Origin: Oscillospiraceae bacterium
Lineage (GTDB): Bacteria; Bacillota; Clostridia; Oscillospirales; Ruminococcaceae
Assembly: GCA_017394475.1 (NCBI GenBank)
Contig: JAFPYQ010000085.1
Span: 1 to 6,456, forward strand
Reading direction: 5' to 3'
Length of the DNA: 6,456 nucleotides
Each line of letters starts with the position of its first letter. Position 1 is the stretch's first letter. Below, piece after piece: positions 1 to 4,966 of this stretch. Made by a program: the position numbers and the translations under genes. Below the pieces are notes generated by a model that saw only the letters and a list, made by a program, of their open reading frames with translations, had not been told where the DNA came from and searched no databases.

Positions 1-29
1 ATTATACCACATCGATCCAGCCTTGTCAA
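1..29 (-). promoter_or_regulatory. Perfect-consensus sigma-70 type promoter reading off the left edge
   Basis: On the minus strand TTGACA (24-29) and TATAAT (1-6) are separated by exactly 17 bases, matching the housekeeping consensus at all 12 positions. Transcription would start just outside the window and run leftward, so its target gene cannot be seen. It lies beyond the broken toxin-like frame (67-183), in sequence that may have been joined to it later. A chance match of this quality is unlikely, though activity is inferred. Confidence 0.6.
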
Positions 30-66
30 TAGCAGATTTCTAAATAAGCTTTTGCGGACTTCTGCA

Positions 67-183
67 TCAGTACGGTTCGCAACTTACATAAATAGTGTCT
101 GCTAAATAACTAATCAATTCAGATTTATATAATTGTGCTGAAGAAACAATTTTAGATATTGCTTGCTGTTTTGTATATCCCAT
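67..183 (-). pseudogene. Truncated 38-aa start of a toxin-like gene downstream of RNA repeats
   Basis: A short frame begins at ATG 183-181 behind a GGTGA ribosome binding site and ends at TGA 69-67. The product starts MGYTKQQAISKIVSSAQLYK and is 38 residues long. Toxins of type III toxin-antitoxin loci are usually about 150-200 residues, so only the first amphipathic helix region would be present. A different frame stays open from about the stop codon to the window edge (reading ANRTDAEVRKSLFRNLL and on), so either a frameshift or a junction with unrelated DNA ended the gene. The start resembles, from memory and uncertainly, PBECR4-type and CptN-like nuclease N-termini. No catalytic residues can be assigned. 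A genuine small protein is the alternative. Confidence 0.45.
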
Positions 184-202
184 ATTATCACCAAATAAAT
201 TT

Positions 203-242
203 AAAAGGGAGAAACCTCGCACTTGCAACCGTTTCTCCCTTT
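203..242 (-). terminator. 12-bp stem-loop terminator between RNA repeats and toxin-like frame
   Basis: AAAGGGAGAAAC (204-215) pairs perfectly with GTTTCTCCCTTT (231-242) around a 15-base loop. On the minus strand the stem is followed by TTTTAAATTTATTT (counting its last three T), a weak U-tract. A leaky terminator at this place is typical of type III toxin-antitoxin loci, where most transcripts stop after the antitoxin RNA and a minority read on into the toxin. The T-tract on the plus side is poorer, so minus-strand use fits best. Confidence 0.65.
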
Positions 243-250
243 ATTGTCTG

Positions 251-350
251 ATTTTTCTGTTGTCCGCCAACGAATGCCGCCCATAAACGACTTGTCTCAG
301 TTTTTTCTGTTGCCTGCCAACTAATGTTGCTCTTAAAACAACTTTCGTTC
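251..350 (-). repeat. Two imperfect 50-bp tandem repeats
   Basis: Units 251-300 and 301-350 match at 33 of 50 positions without gaps, and at 30 of the 40 positions 251-290 versus 301-340. A one-base gap improves the match further. The best conserved stretch reads TTGGC..GCAACAGAAAAA-like on the minus strand (GTTGGCNGNCAACAGAAAAA). A 50-base period does not preserve a codon frame, and the differences keep RNA pairing, so the repeat is more likely RNA-level than protein-coding. A few bases of a possible third unit (CAGACAA) follow before the stem-loop. Confidence 0.75.
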
Positions 351-398
351 GGATTGACGTCGTGTCAGACCACAATAACAACCTCTGTTATTATTATT

Positions 399-428
399 AT
401 TATACACCCTGAAAGGTGGTTTTGTCAA
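399..428 (-). promoter_or_regulatory. Near-consensus promoter for the repeat RNA
   Basis: On the minus strand TTGACA (423-428) and TATAAT (399-404) are perfect hexamers with an 18-base spacer. The start point would fall near 391-393, in an AATAATAATAAC run. The only things downstream are the RNA repeats, the stem-loop and the truncated frame. The promoter lies 63 bases beyond the end of the acetyltransferase gene, so the repeat RNA need not depend on the upstream operon. Confidence 0.75.
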
Positions 429-491
429 TAGTTTTTTAAAAAAATCAGAGAATTCTATGTATCTGTTTTGTGCTTTTTCACAAATTGTCAG

Positions 492-1259
492 CTATTTCAC
501 CAACCCGTCCACTATCTCCGCGGGCTTGATGGTGAGCTCCGCCCACGCAGGGATAAAGCCGCTTTTCACCGCATTCCGGACAGACCTTATATTAGACCAT
601 GCCGAACAGTAGAAGGGCACCTTGCCCCGGGCGAATATCTCCTTTGCCAGCATGCTTGTCAGTGCCGAGGCTATCCCTTGCCGCCTGTATCCCGGCAGCA
701 CATCTATGCCTATCTGCCACATTTCCTCACAGTCCGCAGAGCAGGCAGCAAAGCCCACCAGCTTTCCATTGTCGTAAGCGCCCACACCCAGCACATCCAG
801 TTCTTTTCTTTTCTCACACAGCGCATTGCTCCATTCGGGGCGGTACAGCTCCGCAAAATCCTCCTGCACCAGCACACGGGTCTCATAGGGGCAGGCCAGG
901 TCGGGTATCCTGTCAATATCGGGCAGGTAGTATTCCGCCATGAAGCACACCTTATATCCGCGTGGTGCAAGTTCCTCCATAAGACGGTTCATATCCGGCA
1001 CTTCAAAGCAGTGATAGAACTCATATCTGCCGATATTTCCGCGGATGATATCCTCCACATCCTCCGTCACCGCTGCCACGATATTGCTGCCGTAGGACAC
1101 CATATTGCAGGTTATGGGCTGTTTCAGGTATTTGCGGGCATTCTCTCCCATGTGATAGGGACAGATGACATTCTCGGACTTAAGGAAGTCCTCCGCCTTG
1201 CAGCCGATATCCTCCGCGGACTGTTTCAGCGCCGTTTCAAGTATCTCTTTGTTTGTCAT
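492..1259 (-). CDS. GNAT family N-acetyltransferase (255 aa)
   Basis: This protein probably moves an acetyl group from acetyl-CoA to an amine of an unknown small molecule or protein in the cytoplasm. The acetyl-CoA pyrophosphate-binding motif of GNAT enzymes is visible: a beta strand WQIGIDVLP (181-189) followed by YRRQGIA (191-197) and the helix SALTSMLAKEIF. Motif B follows as FYCSAWSNIRSVRNAVKSGF (216-235). The preceding strand, LGVGAYDNGKLVGFAAC (157-173), is typical of the fold. The first 130 or so residues are an extra domain I cannot assign, making the protein longer than a minimal GNAT of about 150 residues. ATG 1259-1257 has GGAGG at 1266-1270, 6 bases away. It is the last gene of the three-gene minus-strand operon, 16 bases after the GTPase. 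The family is clear; the substrate is not. Confidence 0.9.
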   Translation of the reverse strand: MTNKEILETALKQSAEDIGCKAEDFLKSENVICPYHMGENARKYLKQPITCNMVSYGSNIVAAVTEDVEDIIRGNIGRYEFYHCFEVPDMNRLMEELAPRGYKVCFMAEYYLPDIDRIPDLACPYETRVLVQEDFAELYRPEWSNALCEKRKELDVLGVGAYDNGKLVGFAACSADCEEMWQIGIDVLPGYRRQGIASALTSMLAKEIFARGKVPFYCSAWSNIRSVRNAVKSGFIPAWAELTIKPAEIVDGLVK

Positions 1260-1275
1260 ATCACACCTCCGGACA

Positions 1276-2427
1276 TCACTGAAACTCGCTGTTTATCTCG
1301 TCTGCGATGTCCTTGTTGCCCTTTTTCTTTGTTATATTTATCTTTTCGGCTATCTGCAGTATCTTCTTGACGGATATGTTCTGTTCCACCATATCCTTTA
1401 TCCAGCCGAAATTGCTGTCTTCAAGGGTCTTTTCTCCTTTGCTCACCAGTTCAAAGATGCCTATGCAGGCCTCACCCAGCCCTGCCACGATAGAACCTGC
1501 AACTATGGCATTGATGGTCACAGCCCCGAGAGTGAGCCCCGGCACGGCTTTGAGCGCTTCAAGTGCCGCCTTTGCAGCAGCAGTCACAGCCCCCAGTTCC
1601 AGCAGGTATTTGAGCGCCTGTTCATAACCGCTGTTCTTTTTCACTCCGTAATGGTTGGCGATGCCGTTTATCATAGCGGTTTCAAGAGGTATCAGGAGAA
1701 AATGGTCGGGAAACGGGATAGGCACTGCAGCTACGGCTACTGCCGCCGCCACATAACCGCCCACAAGGGCTTGTGCCTGCATGGAGCGTTTTTTTCTGAT
1801 ATGCCTGCCGATATCCTCGGAAGCTGCCTTTTTGCCCTCGGGCATAAGGGCATTGGTATATTCTATCAGCTCCGTTATCCCCTCTGCGGGAGCAAAGGTG
1901 CTCTCTGTGATGAAAAACGGCTCGCTCACCACGGGGATGACCTTCTGGACATTCAGCTTCAGCTTTTTCTGGCGGGACAGGATATCGTGTATCATCCTTA
2001 TATTCTGCTCCCTGTCGGGAACGGAATAGGACTTTGTGATGACTATTATCACAGGGATGCTCTTCCAGTCGGACACCGACTTTGCAAAACATTCCAGAGT
2101 ATTGGCGAACAGCTTTCCCGAGGTGCCGTCCACGCAGAACCACACCACATTTATGCCATCGCTCACTGTTTTGCCCATATATTCCTTTTTGAGCCAGCTT
2201 CGTATCTCCTTTATGGTCTTTCTCTCGTTTTCGGGAGAAAAGCCTATGGTATCTATAAGGTCAAAGGGCAGGTTCTTCCCCTCGTAGCGGTGCAGCTCAT
2301 AAGTCCCCATATCCCCGCCCCAGGCGGTATATGCAGCCTTTTCGCCCAGGACTGCGTTTATGAGAGTAGATTTGCCTACACCCGAATTGCCTATAACCAG
2401 TATATTGCCCTTAGTCTGTTCGTCCAT
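1276..2427 (-). CDS. P-loop GTPase with DUF697-like C-terminal region (383 aa)
   Basis: A TRAFAC-type GTPase with a hydrophobic C-terminal half. G1 is GNSGVGKST (13-21), G3 is DTIGF (59-63), and the G4 position reads TKSY (131-134) after the strand VIIVI, in place of the usual N/TKxD, so guanine specificity is uncertain. PVVSE (166-169) may be G5. Residues about 219-325 are rich in Ala, Val and Gly and include PIPFPDHFLLIPLETAMI, close to the conserved core of DUF697 domains found on membrane-associated GTPases. Hydrophobic stretches at 219-236 and 296-325 could insert in or lie on the membrane. I chose the start at 2427 because AAGGAG (2434-2439) is 6 bases before it. A start 21 codons earlier would overlap the methyltransferase end and has no better binding site. 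The gene lies 37 bases after the methyltransferase and 16 before the acetyltransferase. The partner or cargo is unknown. Confidence 0.88.
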   Translation of the reverse strand: MDEQTKGNILVIGNSGVGKSTLINAVLGEKAAYTAWGGDMGTYELHRYEGKNLPFDLIDTIGFSPENERKTIKEIRSWLKKEYMGKTVSDGINVVWFCVDGTSGKLFANTLECFAKSVSDWKSIPVIIVITKSYSVPDREQNIRMIHDILSRQKKLKLNVQKVIPVVSEPFFITESTFAPAEGITELIEYTNALMPEGKKAASEDIGRHIRKKRSMQAQALVGGYVAAAVAVAAVPIPFPDHFLLIPLETAMINGIANHYGVKKNSGYEQALKYLLELGAVTAAAKAALEALKAVPGLTLGAVTINAIVAGSIVAGLGEACIGIFELVSKGEKTLEDSNFGWIKDMVEQNISVKKILQIAEKINITKKKGNKDIADEINSEFQ

Positions 2428-2464
2428 TTTATGCTCCTTTATGCCTGATGGTAAACAGGCATCA

Positions 2465-3484
2465 TCACCCGAAATAAAGCTCACCGTCAAAGAACTTTTC
2501 CTGGAACTCTATCTTTTCCAGTATGTATTCTTTGGTGAATTTCCCCTGCATGCCGTCGGGGACGACTATCCACTTATCCTCGTTGTCATTGTGCCTGTGA
2601 TACACGGCCTCCACCACGCCGTCAAACTTTTCCAGCGGCTCATCCACGCCCAGTATATACACGTCCTGCTCAGCGCCGTCGCCGCCCATGACATTATCCA
2701 CATAGCCGTAGTTTATAGGGTACACAAGGTCCGCAAAGCGGGGATGTGCTGTTCCCAGCGGTCTGTCAACAGAACAATGCACCTTTCTGCCGATGATATC
2801 CGAAAAGTCGTATACATGGGGTTCTTTTTTTGCTGTGGCCTCGATAAAGTAATGCTTCTGATTTTTCCACGATCCGTCATAATAGCAATCGTCTATATGG
2901 CGCACCTTTACCAGTTCAAAGCCTGTGAAAAGTTCTTCTATCAGCTTTCTGTCCGCAAAGAAGTGGGGCACTCCCTGTTCGGGGCCTTCTGTCTTTATGA
3001 CCGTATTCTCATCGGTATGGGGGAAGTTCTTATTTGCGAAGGTCTCGCTCTCCTTTGAGCACAGTGTTAGAAACACGGCGCCGTCGGGCTTGAGAGTCCT
3101 TCTTATCTCGCCTAACACCTGCTTCATCCCCTGTGTATCGCAATGACCTGCAGAATGCATGGCGAATATGCAGTCAAAGGCATCATCATTAAAAGGAAGC
3201 GCCGTCATATCCCCTCTTTTAGCCAGGATATCCACGCCGTTCTCTGTTCTTATCTTCCTGATATAGTCTATGGCATCCGGTGATATATCTATTGCCGTTG
3301 TCTTGAAGCCACACTTTGCAAACAGCAGTGCATGTCTGCCCAGGCCGCAGCCCAGATCCAGCACGCTCCTTCTGCCCTCATTCTTCCACTTGTATGCATA
3401 ATAATGGCTCTCCTCGCAGGGTTCATGCCATATCCTGTCATTCTTTGCGGCATTCCAGTCCCAGGGCAATTTATCATTCTTCAT
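2465..3484 (-). CDS. SAM methyltransferase fused to an inorganic pyrophosphatase-like domain (339 aa)
   Basis: The N-terminal half is a class I SAM-dependent methyltransferase: motif I VLDLGCGLGRHA (41-52), the acidic residue after strand 2 in AIDIS (D66), GDMTALPF (91-98), FDCIFAMHSAGH (103-114), and LKPDGAVFLTL (131-141). The C-terminal part (about 231-336) resembles soluble inorganic pyrophosphatases and their Firmicute relatives: DRPLG (240-244), YPINYGYV (255-262), GDGAEQDVYILG (268-279), NEDKWIVVP (301-309), FQEKFF (327-332). The classical DxDPxD metal motif reads D-G-A-E-Q-D, so the central Asp is Ala and pyrophosphatase activity is uncertain. The start at 3484 has GGAGG (3490-3494) 5 bases before it. 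The next upstream in-frame ATG with a long extension overlaps the -10 box, so it cannot be translated from this promoter. First gene of the operon. The methyl acceptor is unknown. Confidence 0.88.
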   Translation of the reverse strand: MKNDKLPWDWNAAKNDRIWHEPCEESHYYAYKWKNEGRRSVLDLGCGLGRHALLFAKCGFKTTAIDISPDAIDYIRKIRTENGVDILAKRGDMTALPFNDDAFDCIFAMHSAGHCDTQGMKQVLGEIRRTLKPDGAVFLTLCSKESETFANKNFPHTDENTVIKTEGPEQGVPHFFADRKLIEELFTGFELVKVRHIDDCYYDGSWKNQKHYFIEATAKKEPHVYDFSDIIGRKVHCSVDRPLGTAHPRFADLVYPINYGYVDNVMGGDGAEQDVYILGVDEPLEKFDGVVEAVYHRHNDNEDKWIVVPDGMQGKFTKEYILEKIEFQEKFFDGELYFG

Positions 3485-3495
3485 ACAAACCTCCA

Positions 3496-3524
3496 TTTTT
3501 TCTGTTATATTTTTTTCTGTTATA
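3496..3524 (-). repeat. Two exact 14-bp repeats in the operon leader
   Basis: TTTTTTCTGTTATA occurs at 3496-3509 and again at 3511-3524, period 15. They lie between the predicted transcription start and the ribosome binding site of the methyltransferase gene. On the transcript they read TATAACAGAAAAAA twice. They could be a protein or RNA-binding site, or a slippage duplication of AT-rich sequence. Confidence 0.5.
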
Positions 3525-3542
3525 AAGGTCTCACATATATCC

Positions 3543-3571
3543 ATTATACCAACACTCCCCCCAAAAGTCAA
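3543..3571 (-). promoter_or_regulatory. Promoter of the methyltransferase-GTPase-acetyltransferase operon
   Basis: On the minus strand TTGACT (3566-3571) and a perfect TATAAT (3543-3548) are 17 bases apart. The transcript would begin near 3535, giving a leader of about 50 bases before the ATG at 3484. No other good promoter is seen between the three downstream genes, which are 37 and 16 bases apart. Confidence 0.8.
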
Positions 3572-3978
3572 GCGGGCGAAGGCGGGCAAAACCCGCTGTT
3601 ACCTCGTCGATGTTTGCCTTCCAACAATTTACTTTGCGACTCGGGAATAATGGTTTGTTCGGGATGATCCATACCGCACAGATCGAACCTTTACTCGTAA
3701 GAGCATCACTCCCCTCGTTGGTTATTTTGATACTATCCACTTACCTATATCCCGATCTAAAACCCGATAACTGACTACTGACCACTTATCACTAAAAAAC
3801 GTCTCCCGATCCGCCTTTCATTTTATTCCACAAATCTTAACATATTTCACAAAATATCAAAATAGACAAAAATGCCCCCTCCGTTTTGGATGGACAGGCG
3901 ATTTGCACAAAACCAATTCCCCATATTGGCAAATATGCACACCGTCTTTTGCTTACATTATCCTTACATTGTAAAAAC

Positions 3979-4007
3979 CATACAAATTAACACATATATG
4001 CTATTAT
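3979..4007 (+). promoter_or_regulatory. Possible extended -10 promoter for the deaminase-like gene
   Basis: TGCTATTAT (3999-4007) is an extended -10 box with five of six matches to TATAAT. The -35 region 17 bases upstream, CATACA, matches only the final ACA. It is the best plus-strand candidate in the AT-rich stretch and would give a leader of about 260 bases. A second, weaker one is TGATAAAAT (4043-4051). Confidence 0.35.
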
Positions 4008-4107
4008 ATATCACATACGTGAAATACTAATTCATCGATTTATGATAAAATGTCTATATAGAAAAATATTCAGGTTTACATTTACTGTTTCATTTTTCGG
4101 AGAATGA

Positions 4108-4239
4108 ATGGGATTTTTGACCATGAGATCGCCTGCAGCGCGAAAAGTTCCCTCGCGGAGCTGTGCTTTTCACGTTGCATTGTTCACTCTGATCCGGGTG
4201 ACATATCCGCATCTCTCACACAGATCCACCTTCCTCTGA
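4108..4239 (+). CDS. Candidate small leader ORF (43 aa), unsupported by homology
   Basis: ATG 4108 has GGAG (4099-4102) 5 bases before it, a better binding site than that of the gene downstream. The product begins MGFLTMRSPAARKVPSRSCA and is basic, ending with TGA at 4237-4239, 37 bases before the deaminase-like start. It resembles no family I know. It might be a leader peptide or chance. Confidence 0.2.
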   Translation: MGFLTMRSPAARKVPSRSCAFHVALFTLIRVTYPHLSHRSTFL

Positions 4240-4276
4240 ACAGGACAGGAGAAAGATATACAGATCTGACGAGATC

Positions 4277-4843
4277 ATGGAACAGTATCATTTTAACGGA
4301 AAGGTGGTTTTTCGGCACATGACCTTTGAGGAAATTTATAACTCGGCGCTTGATATAATAAACAAGCTGACCTCCTGCGGAGAGGTATTCGGACCGGGCT
4401 CCGCAGTATGCGTGATAAACACACGCTCTGGCAGGATCTTCTACGGCAGGGATCGTGATGTTCATGCCGAGATGGTCGCATTCCGTGAGATGCAGGGCAT
4501 GGGTGAATTTGCCATCGACACTCTTATCCTGGTGGATCCCGTCACCCGCACGGTGCTGACCCCCTGCGCAAACTGTGCAGGCTATCTTCTTTCAGCCGCA
4601 CCCGATAATGCCGCAGCTTTCGTGGCTATGCCCGACAGGATGGTAAGGCTCACAGAGCTCACAGGGCAGCCCGCAGTATCAGCCTCGGCAGCCGCTAAGA
4701 ACGCTGCAAAGGGTTCGCTCCTCAAGGACAGGGTGAGCGATATCATGAACGTCATGGATGATGACGATGATGACGACGATATCCTGGAGGAGATCGAAGA
4801 AGAGGCAAAGCCCAAGAAGAAGAAACTGTTCGGCCTCTTCTGA
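4277..4843 (+). CDS. Cytidine deaminase-fold protein with acidic-then-basic tail (188 aa)
   Basis: The core (about 16-128) looks like a zinc-dependent cytidine deaminase-fold enzyme, which would hydrolytically deaminate a cytosine-type base or related amine. VHAEMVAF (62-69) supplies the His zinc ligand and the catalytic Glu (H63, E65), and TPCANC (95-100) supplies two Cys ligands (C97, C100). The strand-turn AVCVINTRSGRIFYG (43-57) fits the start of the fold. The His ligand is as in dCMP, tRNA-adenosine and blasticidin deaminases rather than the Cys of classic CDA. After an Ala-rich stretch the C-terminus has eight consecutive Asp (161-168), EEIEEE, and ends KPKKKKLFGLF. ATG 4277 has a poor binding site. 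M15 (4319) follows GGAAAGGTGG at a spacing of about 10 bases and is a real alternative. The Cache-GGDEF gene starts 123 bases later on the same strand. The substrate is unknown. Confidence 0.8.
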   Translation: MEQYHFNGKVVFRHMTFEEIYNSALDIINKLTSCGEVFGPGSAVCVINTRSGRIFYGRDRDVHAEMVAFREMQGMGEFAIDTLILVDPVTRTVLTPCANCAGYLLSAAPDNAAAFVAMPDRMVRLTELTGQPAVSASAAAKNAAKGSLLKDRVSDIMNVMDDDDDDDDILEEIEEEAKPKKKKLFGLF

Positions 4844-4851
4844 TAACAGAC

Positions 4852-4872
4852 CGGATACGGACAGCGTATCCG
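4852..4872 (+). repeat. 8-bp perfect hairpin after the deaminase-like gene
   Basis: CGGATACG (4852-4859) pairs with CGTATCCG (4865-4872) around a GACAG loop, starting 8 bases after the stop codon. No T-run follows directly (CAAACGACCC), so it is not a standard intrinsic terminator. It could be an RNA stability or processing element between two co-transcribed genes, or a protein-binding palindrome. Confidence 0.5.
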
Positions 4873-4966
4873 CAAACGACCCGGAATCACGATAAAGAAA
4901 AGAAAAAAATTTTTCAGACCTGTAGGGAGGTAACTCTATAAGATCCTGAGAAGAAAGGAATTAACT

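Larger units (their letters stand above)
203..393 (-). ncRNA. Candidate type III antitoxin RNA (two 50-nt repeats plus terminator)
   Basis: The transcript from the promoter at 399-428 would start near 391-393 and run leftward through two tandem repeats to the stem-loop at 204-242. Each repeat can form two small hairpins. The first is GTTG/CAAC in one repeat (339-342 with 326-329) and GTCG/CGGC in the other (288-291 with 276-279), a compensatory T-A to C-G change plus a T-A to T-G wobble. The second, GTTG/CAAC with a 5-base loop, is conserved in both (318-321 with 309-312; 268-271 with 259-262). A 6-bp AATAAC/GTTATT hairpin sits at the 5' end (374-392). Promoter, repeats, leaky terminator and toxin ORF in this order is the known layout of ToxIN, CptIN and TenpIN loci, in which the repeat RNA is processed by the toxin and inhibits it. 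The subfamily cannot be assigned by eye. Confidence 0.6.
3572..4276. other. Divergent intergenic region
   Basis: No convincing protein gene is present between the two transcription units. From 3572 to about 3740 the composition is similar to the genes, with a minus-strand open frame overlapping the operon promoter (see findings) and a GCGGG/CCCGC inverted repeat (3582-3596). From 3740 to 3840 there are short repeated words such as CCCGAT and CTGACTACTGACCACT. From 3840 to 4100 it is AT-rich, with an inverted repeat CATATT/AATATG (3922-3937) and a possible extended -10 box. From 4100 on it is the GC-richer leader of the deaminase-like gene, including an 8-bp bulged hairpin (4136-4163, CAGCGCGA with TCGC and GCTG). 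Confidence 0.6.

Noticed and set aside
241..350. CRISPR array
   Set aside because: There are only two adjacent, imperfect units with no spacers between them.
430..491. Intrinsic terminator after the acetyltransferase gene
   Set aside because: A 6-bp TTTGTG/CACAAA hairpin (467-484) is not followed by a T-run, and the T7 run on the minus strand is preceded only by a 4-bp CAGA/TCTG stem. Too weak to call.
1165..2448. 427-codon plus-strand open frame
   Set aside because: It is antisense to the GTPase and acetyltransferase genes, is Cys/His-rich with no domain, and has no binding site.
3531..3740. 69-codon minus-strand ORF as a protein gene
   Set aside because: It has no convincing ribosome binding site and its 3' part contains both hexamers of the operon promoter. 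Kept only as a possible repeat.
3880..4276. c-di-GMP (GEMM) riboswitch upstream of the GGDEF-containing unit
   Set aside because: I looked for the conserved GEMM core and tetraloop pattern and did not find it.
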